Below the pieces are notes generated by a model that was given only the letters and a program-made list of their open reading frames with translations, did not search any database and had not been told where the DNA came from. Shown here one piece after another: positions 42,108-50,955 of a stretch of 64,000 bases of DNA. This DNA comes from Citrifermentans bremense. Its GTDB lineage: Bacteria > Desulfobacterota > Desulfuromonadia > Geobacterales > Geobacteraceae. Position 1 is the first letter of the stretch. Each line of letters opens with the position of its first letter. The stretch covers positions 3,450,001 to 3,514,000 of the forward strand of contig NZ_AP023213.1 in NCBI RefSeq assembly GCF_014218275.1, read 5' to 3'. A program made the translations under genes and the position numbers.

Positions 42108-43229
42108 CTAGCCGTAGATGCCCCTTCTCATCCTGTCCTGCATCATCTCGTGCATCCGCTCGTCGACGTTGGCGGCCGTGATCCCGGATTCCCTGCAGAA
42201 CTTGCGCACAGGCTCGACCTGGTCCGGGCGCTTCAGATCGTCCAGGCGCAGCAGGCGACCCGTCCTCTTCCCCACCTGGAACAACATCCGCTGATCCGGC
42301 TCCAGCTCCAGGAATCTCCTCGGGACAGCGACCAGGCGCTCCTTGCCTGCCGGGAAAGCGCCGTTTATCTCCTGAAACAGGTTGAAGCCATGGTCGCTTC
42401 TGACCGCGCTGGTGATGCCGTCGAGCGCGGCGAGGAAGGCGCCGATCTCCCGGGCCAGCACCTGGTCCGACGCGAAGCGGAATTTTTGGTCCCCGCTTCC
42501 GGGGAAGAGCTCCACCCCTTCCCGGATGTGCAGCGTCCTGAAGCGGATGAAGTCGGGATTTATCCTGTTGATGACCTCGGCGCTCTCCTCGGCATGCTCA
42601 AGGGAGAGCTCCGTCCCGCCGAGCCCGGCAAGGAAATACTCGGAGAGTTCGATCCCCGCCCCCTTCACCTTGAGCCCGGCTGCCACCTGCCCCTCCTTGT
42701 CGACCCCCTTTTGCACCAGCTTGAGCAGTGCTTCAGACCCGGTCTCCATCCCTACGTGGATACGGTTCAGTCCCGCCGCGGCCAGCTCCCTGAGGGCGGC
42801 GTCCGGGGTACGGGCGAGGCTCTCGGAGCGGGCATAGCAGGTGATCCGCTTCACCCCCGGGAACCTCTCCTTAAGATGACGGAGAATCCGCACCAGGTTT
42901 TCGGGACGGTAGGTGAGGCAGTCGGCATCCTGCAGGAACACGGAGTGCATCCCGCCGCAATACCAGCTCCAGGCCGCCAGCACCCCCTGGTGGTCCCCCG
43001 GCAGGGTCTGCGGCGGCACCCCCTGGGCGATCTGCTTGATCAAATGGTGAACGGTGTCGATGTCGCGGATGACTTCCTCCACCGGCCGGATGGAGAACCT
43101 CTGTTTCTTGTAAAGGGAGCAGAAGGTGCAGCGGTTCCAGGGGCAGTTCCGGTTCACGCGGATCAACAGGCTTTCGGCTTCGCTGGGTGGGCGGATCGGA
43201 CCCTGTTCGAATCCGGCGTATGGTGGCAT
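42108..43229 (-). CDS. Radical SAM protein
   Basis: The 373-residue protein has the [4Fe-4S]-SAM motif CPWNRCTFC near residue 29, HVGMETGSEALLKLVQKGVD in the barrel and SEYFLAGLGG, the pattern of Elp3/MiaB-like uncharacterised radical SAM enzymes. No second cluster or B12 domain is seen. Function is unknown. It is convergent with the XylR-like gene, with 3 bp between the stops, and lies 22 bp downstream of the VWA gene, so it may be cotranscribed with the VWA/MoxR pair. GGAGG precedes the start. Confidence 0.85.
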   Translation of the reverse strand: MPPYAGFEQGPIRPPSEAESLLIRVNRNCPWNRCTFCSLYKKQRFSIRPVEEVIRDIDTVHHLIKQIAQGVPPQTLPGDHQGVLAAWSWYCGGMHSVFLQDADCLTYRPENLVRILRHLKERFPGVKRITCYARSESLARTPDAALRELAAAGLNRIHVGMETGSEALLKLVQKGVDKEGQVAAGLKVKGAGIELSEYFLAGLGGTELSLEHAEESAEVINRINPDFIRFRTLHIREGVELFPGSGDQKFRFASDQVLAREIGAFLAALDGITSAVRSDHGFNLFQEINGAFPAGKERLVAVPRRFLELEPDQRMLFQVGKRTGRLLRLDDLKRPDQVEPVRKFCRESGITAANVDERMHEMMQDRMRRGIYG

Positions 43230-43251
43230 GAGAACCTCCTGAAGTTGGCGC

Positions 43252-44430
43252 TTACCGGTTCAGCAAATCGACCGCCTGCCCCACCCCGTCCAGCGTCAAG
43301 GGGAACATGCGGTCCCCCATCAGCTGCCGGATCAGGCGCACCGACCGGGTGACTTCCCACTCCCGCTGCGGCGCGGGGTTCAGCCAGACGGCCCGCGGGT
43401 ACTGGGCCAAAAGCCGCAAGAGCCAGGTCGAGCCGGGCTCGGCGTTGTCGTGCTCCACGCTCCCGCCGGGCCACTCGATCTCGTACGGCCCCATGGTCGC
43501 GTCCCCGACCATGATCAGCTTCCAGTTCGGGCCGAACTGGTGGATCAGATCGAAGGTGGCGAGGTGATGCTGATGGCGGCGCCGGTTGTCGCGCCATATC
43601 TTTTCGTAAACGCAGTTGTGGAAGTAAAAGTGCTCCAGGTGCTTGAACTCGCTGCGGGTGGCGCAAAAGAGCTGCTCGCAAAGTTCCACGTGGGGGTCCA
43701 TCGACCCTCCCACGTCCAGAAGCAGCAGCACCTTAACCTTGTTGTGCCGCTCCGGGACCATGCGCAGATCCAGGTAGCCGCCGTTGCTGGCGGTGGCCCG
43801 GATGGTACCGGGGAGGTCCAGCTCCTCCCTCGCCCCCTCGCGGGCGAAGTCGCGCACCCGCCGCAGGGCCATCTTCATGTTGCGGGTCCCAAGCTCCACC
43901 GAGCCGTCGAGGTTGCGGAATTCCCGCTTGTCCCACACCTTGACCGCCCGCCGGTGGCGCGACTCAGCCTGGCCGATCCGGATCCCCTCGGGGTTGTAGC
44001 CGTAGGCGCCGAAGGGAGAGGTGCCGCCGGTCCCGATCCACTTGCTCCCTCCCTGGTGCCGCTCCTTCTGCTCGGCCAGCCGCTGCCTCAGGGTCTCCAG
44101 GAGCTTGTCGAGTCCCCCCAGCGCCTGGATCTGCCGCTTTTCCTCCTCGGAGAGGAACTTCTCCTTGATCTTGCGCAGCCACTCCTCCGGGATCTGCGCG
44201 AACAGTTCGCCGCCCCCAAGGGTCGCACCCTCGAAGAACTCCATGAAGACGCGATCGAACTTGTCGTAGTTGGCCTCGCTCTTCACCAGGACCAGGCGCG
44301 CCAGATAGTAGAACTCCTCGGCGCTGCCAAAGGCGAGCCTTCTCTTGAGAGCCTCCAGAAGGGTCAGGAACTCGTTCAGCGTCACCGGCACGCCGGCGCG
44401 CTTTAGCCCCAGGAAGAAGTCGATCAGCAT
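43252..44430 (-). CDS. VWA-domain protein (CoxE-like) paired with a MoxR ATPase
   Basis: The 392-residue protein has a charged N-terminal half and a C-terminal von Willebrand A domain with the metal site LLLLDVGGSMDPH (D-x-G-x-S, a variant of D-x-S-x-S). With the adjacent AAA+ gene it forms a MoxR/VWA pair, which in other systems remodels or inserts metal into enzymes (CoxD/CoxE for CO dehydrogenase). The target here is unknown; the molybdenum or tungsten enzymes of this window are candidates. Confidence 0.85.
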   Translation of the reverse strand: MLIDFFLGLKRAGVPVTLNEFLTLLEALKRRLAFGSAEEFYYLARLVLVKSEANYDKFDRVFMEFFEGATLGGGELFAQIPEEWLRKIKEKFLSEEEKRQIQALGGLDKLLETLRQRLAEQKERHQGGSKWIGTGGTSPFGAYGYNPEGIRIGQAESRHRRAVKVWDKREFRNLDGSVELGTRNMKMALRRVRDFAREGAREELDLPGTIRATASNGGYLDLRMVPERHNKVKVLLLLDVGGSMDPHVELCEQLFCATRSEFKHLEHFYFHNCVYEKIWRDNRRRHQHHLATFDLIHQFGPNWKLIMVGDATMGPYEIEWPGGSVEHDNAEPGSTWLLRLLAQYPRAVWLNPAPQREWEVTRSVRLIRQLMGDRMFPLTLDGVGQAVDLLNR

Positions 44431-44434
44431 CGCC

Positions 44435-45292
44435 TCAGGCCCGAAAGCCCAAGCCGGTGTGCCGGGGCTGCCCCTGGAAAAGCTGCAGGTCCTGCTCGTT
44501 TTTCAGGAGCGCCCCGTGCAAGGGGGGAATCAGCCTCTCCTTTCCTGCAGCCTGCAGAGTCTGCGGCGCAACCCCCTCCGCGACCAGGATCTTCAGCCAG
44601 TCGAGGAGCTCCGAGGTCGAGGGCTTCTTCTTGAGCCCAGGCATCTCCCTCACCCCCAGGAACACCTCCAGGGCTTCTTTCACCAGGGCCCGGTTCAGGC
44701 CGGGGTAGTGCACCGAAACGATGCTCTCCAGGGTCTCCCGGTCCGGGAAACGGATGTAATGGAAGAAGCAGCGGCGCAAAAACGCGTCCGGGAGCTCCTT
44801 CTCGTTGTTGCTGGTGATGATGATCGCCGGGCGGTGCTTTGCCTGCACCAGCTCCCTGGTCTCGTAGACGAAGAACTCCATACGGTCCAGCTCGCGCAGC
44901 AGGTCGTTGGGAAACTCGATATCCGCCTTGTCCACCTCGTCGATGAGAAGCACCGCCTGCCGTTCCGACTCGAACGCCTCCCAGAGCTTCCCCTTGACGA
45001 TGTAGTTCCCTATCTCGTGCACCCGCGCATCGCCAAGCTGCGAGTCGCGCAGGCGCGACACCGCGTCGTACTCGTAGAGCCCCTGCTGTGCTTTGGTGCT
45101 CGACTTGATGTGCCACTGGAACAGCGGCTTGTCCAGGGCACGCGCCACCTCCTCCGCCAGCATGGTCTTGCCGGTGCCCGGCTCCCCCTTGACCAGCAGC
45201 GGACGCCCCAGCACCATGGCCGAGTTGACCGCCAGCTTCAGATCCTCGGTGGCGATGTAGGATTCAGTTCCGTTGAATTTCATGTCTTTCAT
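44435..45292 (-). CDS. MoxR-family AAA+ ATPase
   Basis: The 285-residue ATPase has Walker A VKGEPGTGKTMLAEE (about residues 34-48), Walker B VLLIDEVDKAD and sensor-1 IIITSNNEKELPDAF. It is 4 bp upstream of the VWA gene and is surely its partner. ATG 45292 is used; an ATG 9 bp downstream has better spacing from AGGGG and may be the real start. Confidence 0.9.
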   Translation of the reverse strand: MKDMKFNGTESYIATEDLKLAVNSAMVLGRPLLVKGEPGTGKTMLAEEVARALDKPLFQWHIKSSTKAQQGLYEYDAVSRLRDSQLGDARVHEIGNYIVKGKLWEAFESERQAVLLIDEVDKADIEFPNDLLRELDRMEFFVYETRELVQAKHRPAIIITSNNEKELPDAFLRRCFFHYIRFPDRETLESIVSVHYPGLNRALVKEALEVFLGVREMPGLKKKPSTSELLDWLKILVAEGVAPQTLQAAGKERLIPPLHGALLKNEQDLQLFQGQPRHTGLGFRA

Positions 45293-45355
45293 CCCCTGTA
45301 ATTTCTTTACCCTATCTGCTGCAACCAGCTTCGGCGCGCCCCCCGCGCTTCAGCT

Positions 45356-46129
45356 TTAATAGCCAAGCGTGGCGGAAATGTCCGCTGCTCCCTGTTTCAA
45401 AAGCGGCGCAAGCTCCTGCTCTATCCGCTCGGGATGAAAACGCTGTGAAGGCCCCAGCATGCTCACCGCGCCGATAACGCGCGAGGTGTAGTCGCGGATG
45501 GGGGCTCCGACGCTGTTCACGCTAAGGTTCAACTCCTCGAACTCCACAGCGTACCCCTGCTGGGCGATCTCCCGCAGTTGGTCCATCCAGCTCTCCGCAT
45601 CGGTGATGGTGTGCGGGGTGTGCCTCTCGAATCTGTTGATCGAGGTGTACTTGGCGATCGCCTCCTCGCCGAAATGCGCCATGAACGACTTCCCGGGAGC
45701 GGTGCAGTAGGCAGGGAGCTGCACGCCGAGGGTGGGCATGACCCGCAGGTTGTGGTCGCACTCCACCGAGTCGAGATTAATCACGCTGTAGTCGGACATG
45801 ATGGAAACGCAGGTTGTCTCGTTGCACTGGCGCACCAGCCGCTCCATCACCTTCCGGGCCCCACCGAGCCCCCGCTGCCAGAGGGCCCTCTGGGCCAGCT
45901 CCACCGTCATGAACCCCAGCTGGTACCGCTCCGTGACCGGATCCCTGGATACGTAGTTGCGCAGCTGCAGCGTGGCCAGCAACCGGAATATGTTGTTCTT
46001 AGGCAGCTTGAGGCGCCGGCTCAGCTCCGTCAGACCGATCTCGTGGTCATCCAGGAGGAACTGCTCCAAAACGTCCAGCGCGCGGCTGACGCTTCGGTTA
46101 CAGGTCCTCTTTTCTCTAGCTTTTTTCAT
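45356..46129 (-). CDS. IclR-family transcriptional regulator
   Basis: The 257-residue protein has an N-terminal helix-turn-helix (SVSRALDVLEQFLLDDHEIG, then LTELSRRLKLPKNNIFRLLATL) and the IclR effector domain (PAYCTAPGKSFMAHF, YAVEFEELNLSVNSVGAPIRD, GAVSMLGPSQRF). IclR proteins commonly sense aromatic acids such as 4-hydroxybenzoate. ATG 46129 has AGAGGAA before it. Its own promoter at 46188-46223 carries the bam-type operator, so it may be the binding protein and autoregulate. Confidence 0.88.
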   Translation of the reverse strand: MKKAREKRTCNRSVSRALDVLEQFLLDDHEIGLTELSRRLKLPKNNIFRLLATLQLRNYVSRDPVTERYQLGFMTVELAQRALWQRGLGGARKVMERLVRQCNETTCVSIMSDYSVINLDSVECDHNLRVMPTLGVQLPAYCTAPGKSFMAHFGEEAIAKYTSINRFERHTPHTITDAESWMDQLREIAQQGYAVEFEELNLSVNSVGAPIRDYTSRVIGAVSMLGPSQRFHPERIEQELAPLLKQGAADISATLGY

Positions 46130-46187
46130 GACTCGGTTCCTCTGAACTGCCCTCCGGATCTGTGCAAAAAAATAGATAATGGCAATA

Positions 46188-46223
46188 AAGTACTTCAATA
46201 CCACAATAGCGCGAGAGTGTCAA
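46188..46223 (-). promoter_or_regulatory. IclR gene promoter with bam-type operator
   Basis: On the minus strand TTGACA (46223-46218) is followed after 17 bp by TATTGA (46200-46195). The site TGGTATTGAAGTACTT (46203-46188) covers the -10 and differs from the bamA site at one base. The remainder of the gap to the tRNA at 46539 has no gene. Confidence 0.65.
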
Positions 46224-46492
46224 ACACGTATCTGTCGGAGTCCTGTTCGGCCGTGATGTCGCGTCTCCTGAATCGACAGCTTTCACTCCGCCGCACAGTT
46301 CGCACCATCATTTCAGCAACAGCCTCGCTGAGCCATGTCAGAGTAAGCCTTGAACAGTAACTAACTTCTAATAGCTGGCAGAAACGATGCCGCGGTCTTT
46401 AAAGGGGGCTATGAAACTGTGGAGGGGTTGAAAGGAGAGGTTGGTACAGGCAAGTGATCATGCCTCTGCCTGCGTCAGCAACTGCGTCAGAC

Positions 46493-46529
46493 AAACAAAA
46501 AAGCCGCTTAGCTTTGTGGGCTAAGCGGC
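46493..46529 (-). terminator. Intrinsic terminator of tRNA-fMet
   Basis: GCCGCTTAGC (46503-46512) pairs with GCTAAGCGGC (46520-46529); on the minus strand the stem is followed by a U-rich run (46502 down to 46493). Confidence 0.85.
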
Positions 46530-46538
46530 GTTATGTTT

Positions 46539-46615
<77 letters not shown>

Positions 46616-46727
46616 TCATTGAGTCCCACTTTGTACCACAGGCTTCGAACTACAGTCAACCATTTTTTCGAAAAAATTTTATAAGCTGCCCCTGCCTTCC
46701 TGTGACAGTCCCCGCGCATTCAAAGAA

Positions 46728-46760
46728 AGAGGAGAAGGGACCGGTGTCCCCTCTCCTCTT
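46728..46760 (-). terminator. Intrinsic terminator downstream of the 46799-47557 gene
   Basis: AGAGGAGAAGGGA and TCCCCTCTCCTCT form a long stem, followed on the minus strand by a U-rich stretch (TTTCTTTG). Confidence 0.7.
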
Positions 46761-46798
46761 CAGTTCGCGTCCCTCGAGGTGCTCGGAAGCTGACGGCC

Positions 46799-47557
46799 CT
46801 ACGGGAAGTTGATGTCGAGCTGGGTGGTGAAGGTGTTCTCGCCGGCGAGCTTCTTCTCGTTGTAGATGTCGTAGCCGAAGATCACGGAGACGTTCTTGGC
46901 AAAGGCCCAGGAGGCGCCGAAGCTGAGCGCGCCCAAGGCGTTGTCGCCTCCCTGGTAGTCGACCGCCACCCAGAGCTTGTCCGAGATCTCGCTCATGGTG
47001 CGGTCCCAGGAGAGGAGCACGCCGTCGTTTTCCTTTTTGCCGTCGACGTCGAGCAGCAGCTGGTCGTTGCCGACGTAGTAGCCAGCGGAAAGACGCCCGA
47101 CGACGGGGAGGGTCTTCGCGGCGAGCCCGTAGATCACGTCCTGGTCGGTGCGGTAGGCGCTTCCCTTGTCCCTGTTGGTGCCGAAACCGTAACCGCCGAC
47201 GGCGAGCGCCGGAGAGCCTTCGAAAAGGGAGCCCTCCGGGGTCCCGAGCTTGGCGTTGAAGTACAGCGGCTGGCTGTCGTAACCGTTGTTGCCGTTGGTG
47301 ATATAGTCGATGCCTACCTCGCCCTGCACCTTCTCGAAGGGGAGCACGCCGGCGGTGAGCCCCAGGTCGTTGACGTGGCTCACGGCGGAGTTGTTGGAGG
47401 TGCGGGTGTAGTTGTCGATGCCAAGGTGCAGGCTCTTGTAACCCTGGACGTCCGTGGAGGGGATCCAGATCTGGGTGGAAGGGGTCGCCATTGCGGTTGC
47501 TGCGGTTGCCATGGTCAGCGCCGTTGCCATTACGAGGGTCTTGATGGTCTTTTTCAT
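46799..47557 (-). CDS. Predicted outer-membrane or periplasmic beta-rich protein
   Basis: The 252-residue protein has a signal peptide (MKKTIKTLVMATALTMATAATAMA) and a mature chain of alternating polar and aromatic residues ending TTQLDINFP, consistent with a small beta-barrel. Stretches such as VQGEVGIDYITNGNNGYDS and LGALSFGASWAFAKNVSV look like barrel strands. I do not recognise a named family. AAAGGAG precedes the start. An unusual leader with a terminator-like hairpin lies 92-170 bp upstream. Confidence 0.75.
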   Translation of the reverse strand: MKKTIKTLVMATALTMATAATAMATPSTQIWIPSTDVQGYKSLHLGIDNYTRTSNNSAVSHVNDLGLTAGVLPFEKVQGEVGIDYITNGNNGYDSQPLYFNAKLGTPEGSLFEGSPALAVGGYGFGTNRDKGSAYRTDQDVIYGLAAKTLPVVGRLSAGYYVGNDQLLLDVDGKKENDGVLLSWDRTMSEISDKLWVAVDYQGGDNALGALSFGASWAFAKNVSVIFGYDIYNEKKLAGENTFTTQLDINFP

Positions 47558-47648
47558 CTGCTTACTCCTTTGTAATCTTGGATTTTGGTGCTGCTTAACC
47601 TTGTGAGCCTGTCAGCCTCCGCGGCTGATCCTCCCCCTTTCGCTGAAT

Positions 47649-47726
47649 AAAAAAAGGCGCCTCCCACCAAGGTGGAGAGGCGCCATTGCCTGTCTATCGT
47701 CCGCGTGCACTTCGTTGTGCTTCGCG
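47649..47726 (-). ncRNA. Structured leader or small RNA with terminator
   Basis: Read on the minus strand, a nested stem CGCG-aa-GCAC-aacgaa-GTGC-a-CGCG (47726-47702) is followed by a strong hairpin GGCGCCTC...GAGGCGCC (47684-47656) and seven U (47655-47649). This is a full intrinsic terminator about 90 bp before the gene at 47557, so it either ends a small RNA or works as an attenuator. I could not match it to a known riboswitch class. The rest of 47727-48105 has no gene. Confidence 0.5.
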
Positions 47727-48105
47727 TCCTGCCAATAATTAGCAGAAGCCATGCCACACCGGCAAGCCCCCCACTAACATGTCGATTTAAAAGGAGTTCA
47801 CCGGCACGCGCGCCGCCCCCCGCATGCTATTCCCAATGAAAAAACAGGCAGAAGAGCCTATTGTTTGTGCAGCGGAGCCGGCAGCGGCAATGCGTTTGCA
47901 GCCGTCCATACGGCAGGTAAGACACCTTGCAAGCCGCTGGCTTCTTCTTGAAAAAAAGGGGAAAGAGAGTGGGAAAGAGGGTGGGAAAACGGTGGATCAA
48001 GGTGCGGGAGAGTCATCGACGGCGGCACAGGGATCTGGCAGAGGGTATGGCCAAATGCCGAGGCCGCAATCGCGGTGAACGAACGGTTTGGAGGAACTAC
48101 GGAGC

Positions 48106-48264
48106 TTATTCTTCCCGGCGGGTGCCGGCGTTGATCTTTTCGCGGGCCTTCTCCTGGAGCTGCCGCCTGCGCGGGCCGCTCACCAGCTTCTCTTCCAGGA
48201 AAGCGATGCCGAATATCCCTACAGTGACGAGCGCCGCCACACCTGCCAATTGCAGCCAGAACAT
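48106..48264 (-). CDS. Small single-span membrane protein
   Basis: The 52-residue protein starts MFWLQLAGVAALVTVGIFGI, one membrane helix, followed by a charged tail rich in Arg, Lys and Glu. AAAGAGG lies upstream of the ATG. A longer open frame to 48426 has a low-complexity Gly/Pro N-terminus and is less likely. Function unknown. Confidence 0.6.
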   Translation of the reverse strand: MFWLQLAGVAALVTVGIFGIAFLEEKLVSGPRRRQLQEKAREKINAGTRREE

Positions 48265-48528
48265 CTTTACAGAACCTCTTTTCCTTCGGATTTCCAACCC
48301 GGCTAATGTGCCCGAACCGTCACCGGTTGTCAACCCGGCAACTCCACCTCCCCCTCCTCTCCCCAACCACGGCGGCCGCTGCGGCAAAGGTACCAAAACG
48401 GCAACGAAAAAATTAATCTGGAACAATCGGCGTTCTCATGTAGAATGGGCCGCCCTTTACGGTGCGAAGTGCGTCAGACAAAGAGACTTTCGGGTATTTT
48501 CCCGATTTCCATCAAAAGGAGGAGAAAC

Positions 48529-49221
48529 ATGAAAAGCAGCAAGTTAGCAGGCAGGATCGCAGCGCTGGCAACGGCGCTGGCAGCAACGGCAGGGATAGCT
48601 TTCGCCTCGGGCGCGGCTGCAGGGGTCAGCGCCGACGAAGCGCTGCAGAAGCTGATCGACGGCAACAACCGCTACGTGGAAAGCAAGATGAAGTCGTCGG
48701 CCCTTTGCGACGCCACCGCCCGCGGCAAGCTGGCCAAGGGACAGCAGCCGTACGCCATCATCCTCTCCTGCTCAGACTCCCGGGTCCCGCCAGAGATCGT
48801 CTTCGACCAGGCCCTGGGCGAGGTGTTCGTGATCCGCGTGGCCGGAAACGTGGCTGACCCGCTGGTCCTGGGAAGCGTCGAGTATGCGGCGGAACACCTG
48901 CACCCTCCGCTTGTCATGGTGCTTGGGCACGAGCGCTGCGGTGCGGTGACGGCAACCGTCGGGGCCAAAGGAAAGGCCGAGGGGAACATCGGGGCCATCG
49001 TAAAGGCCATCGAACCGGCAGCCAAGAAGGCCAAGGCCAAGTACAAAGGGAAATCCAAAGAGGAAATCATCGAGTGCGCCGCTGAAATCAACGCGAAGGA
49101 CGTGGCTGCCGACCTGACCAGGAAATCCAAGGTCGTCGCCCACATGGTAAAGGAAGGGAAGCTGAAGATCGTCTCCGCCAAGTACGACCTGGACGACGGC
49201 AAGGTCACCATCCTCAAATAG
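48529..49221 (+). CDS. Periplasmic beta-class carbonic anhydrase
   Basis: The 230-residue protein has a signal peptide (cleavage near AFASGAAAG) and the beta-carbonic anhydrase zinc ligands: CSDSRVPPE (Cys and Asp) and GHERCGAV (His and Cys). It would interconvert CO2 and bicarbonate in the periplasm, useful to a cell that releases much CO2. The C-terminus has a Lys/Ala-rich helix. AAAGGAGGAG precedes ATG 48529, and a strong terminator follows. Confidence 0.92.
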   Translation: MKSSKLAGRIAALATALAATAGIAFASGAAAGVSADEALQKLIDGNNRYVESKMKSSALCDATARGKLAKGQQPYAIILSCSDSRVPPEIVFDQALGEVFVIRVAGNVADPLVLGSVEYAAEHLHPPLVMVLGHERCGAVTATVGAKGKAEGNIGAIVKAIEPAAKKAKAKYKGKSKEEIIECAAEINAKDVAADLTRKSKVVAHMVKEGKLKIVSAKYDLDDGKVTILK

Positions 49222-49244
49222 AGGCGCGTCGCCGCAAAAAAGAG

Positions 49245-49287
49245 CAGCCGCCTCCGGTTGGACCGGAAGGCGGCTGTTTTCGTTTCA
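49245..49287 (+). terminator. Intrinsic terminator of the carbonic anhydrase gene
   Basis: CAGCCGCC-TCCGG and CCGG-aa-GGCGGCTG form the stem, followed by TTTTCGTTT. It touches the stop codon of the convergent DUF309 gene. Confidence 0.85.
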
Positions 49288-49668
49288 GGAAAGGAGATGC
49301 AGCCTCGGCACCAGGCCCGGATTCACCTCGGCCATGCGCCCCTCGCCCAGCGCGGATAGCTCGTCAAGGAACCTTGCGGCGTCCTTTTGAAGCCGCGCCA
49401 CGTCGAGCTCAAGACAGACAGACGACACCCGCCTCAGGCATTCGCCGCCCCCCTGCAGCAGGATCAGGGCCCCCTTGAAGTTGCCGTTACGCCAGTGATG
49501 CAGCGCGACCGCGATCTGCAGCACCCCCTGGTAGAAATCCCTAAGCTCCCCCTTCTCCCCCACCCAGAGCTCTTCCAGCGTCTCGTGGCACTCGAACCAT
49601 TCCCCGCGGTTGAATTCCTCTACCGCCTTGACCAGTTCGCCGGGGGGCGCATTTGCGCGGCATGGCAC
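49285..49668 (-). CDS. DUF309-family protein
   Basis: The 127-residue helical protein has the family core VEEFNRGEWFECHETLEELW and LRDFYQGVLQIAVALHHWRNGNFKGA. The conserved His and Glu residues suggest a metal or ligand site, but no function is known. A GTG start at 49668 fits the domain length; GAGG lies upstream. It begins 11 bp after the TadG-like gene ends and could be cotranscribed. Confidence 0.8.
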   Translation of the reverse strand: MPCRANAPPGELVKAVEEFNRGEWFECHETLEELWVGEKGELRDFYQGVLQIAVALHHWRNGNFKGALILLQGGGECLRRVSSVCLELDVARLQKDAARFLDELSALGEGRMAEVNPGLVPRLHLLS

Positions 49669-49679
49669 GGCGCGCCTCG

Positions 49680-50831
49680 CTAGTTGACCAGGACGGGGCG
49701 CAGCCCGAAGAACTGCCTCTTGGAGGCGTTGTCGCAGCCGACGCAGGAGATGCGGTCGATGTACAGCCCTTCCCCGCCGGGGGCGCAGGAGATCGCAGGC
49801 TGGTCGGCGCGCCCGGAAGTCTTGCCGCAACCGGGCTCCCCGCCGACGCAGATCCGGCTTATGCGCACCAGGGAGTACTTGACCACGGTGCGCGGCTCAA
49901 ACGCCTCCCCCGCCTGCCCTCCCCCGCAATCGGCGGCAGGGACCACCACCCACCACCCCGCGAGCCTGCCGTTTTGGTCGTACTCCTTGTTGGGGCTGTC
50001 CACCTTCGGGTCGTACATCATGGCCTTCAGGTCGCGCAGGATGGCGTCGTCCTTCATCGCGGCGGTGAAGATGGGGAGGCCGCAGACTTCCTGCACCGGC
50101 ATCTCCTGGCAGACCAGATCGCTCATGGTGTTGGTGATGGTGACCGGGTGCAAGAGCGAGGTATAGAGGTAGCGGTTGGCGCTGGTGCTTTTGACATTGG
50201 GATCCCACGGCAGGTGGCTCATCCTTCGTTCCTGGACGCTGCAGACGTCGGGATAGCTGCAGGAAGGGTCGCAGGCAGCGGCGCAGATGGCGATGTTGGA
50301 GCGGGTGCCGGGGACCAGGGCGGCCACGGCCACCGGCGTGGAACCGAAGGAGGCGGTGCCGCTTATCTTGGCGACGAAAGTGCCGAGGCTGCCAAGGCCT
50401 ACGGAGCTGCTTTCGGCAGTGCGTCGCGCCCGCACCTGCATCGCGTTCACCGGGGTTCCCCCCGGGGTGTAACTGCGGCTGCTCATGTTCCAGAAGCCCA
50501 CGGTTATGTCGTTGTTTTCGGAGAGGGCGTTGCCGTTATCGTTCAGGAGGGCCACGAGGGCCGAGGCGCTGTGCTTTCCGGTCGCGGTGTCTACGGCGGT
50601 GCTGCGGGCCGCGGACTGCACGGGGTCGGCGGAGACCTGCGCCAGCTTTTCCGGGGACTGCTGCGCCTGGACCAGCAGACGCTTTTTGAGCGACTCGGCT
50701 CCGGTCAAGGCTGACATTTCCGCGGTATGCTGCAGGTCCTCGTCGCTTACGTACATGTAGCCGATGTCTATGGCGAGACCGGTCAGCACGAGAAAGACCA
50801 CCAGCATGATGGTGACGTAGGAAGTATCCAT
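49680..50831 (-). CDS. TadG-like envelope protein
   Basis: The 383-residue protein begins with a type-IV-pilin-like membrane helix (YVTIMLVVFLVLTGLAIDIG) and YMYVSDEDLQHTAEMSALTGAESL, the TadG/TadE-like pattern. The rest is exported, with at least ten cysteines in its second half. Other tad pilus genes are absent, so it is an orphan. Function could be surface attachment or a pseudopilin. Confidence 0.75.
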   Translation of the reverse strand: MDTSYVTIMLVVFLVLTGLAIDIGYMYVSDEDLQHTAEMSALTGAESLKKRLLVQAQQSPEKLAQVSADPVQSAARSTAVDTATGKHSASALVALLNDNGNALSENNDITVGFWNMSSRSYTPGGTPVNAMQVRARRTAESSSVGLGSLGTFVAKISGTASFGSTPVAVAALVPGTRSNIAICAAACDPSCSYPDVCSVQERRMSHLPWDPNVKSTSANRYLYTSLLHPVTITNTMSDLVCQEMPVQEVCGLPIFTAAMKDDAILRDLKAMMYDPKVDSPNKEYDQNGRLAGWWVVVPAADCGGGQAGEAFEPRTVVKYSLVRISRICVGGEPGCGKTSGRADQPAISCAPGGEGLYIDRISCVGCDNASKRQFFGLRPVLVN

Positions 50832-50891
50832 TTAAGATCCTCTTGACTACTCAGAAGGTGAACCCGCAGGTGCGCCATGATAGCATCAGTT

Positions 50892-50931
50892 AAAAAAAGG
50901 GCCATGCAGAAAATGCATGGCCCCGCTTTTT
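50892..50931. terminator. Bidirectional intrinsic terminator
   Basis: GGGCCATGCA and TGCATGGCCC form a perfect 10-bp stem, with a run of A on the left and T on the right. It ends the leftward MFS transcript. Confidence 0.85.
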
Positions 50932-50955
50932 ATCATCTTGACGCCAAAGCCGGTT

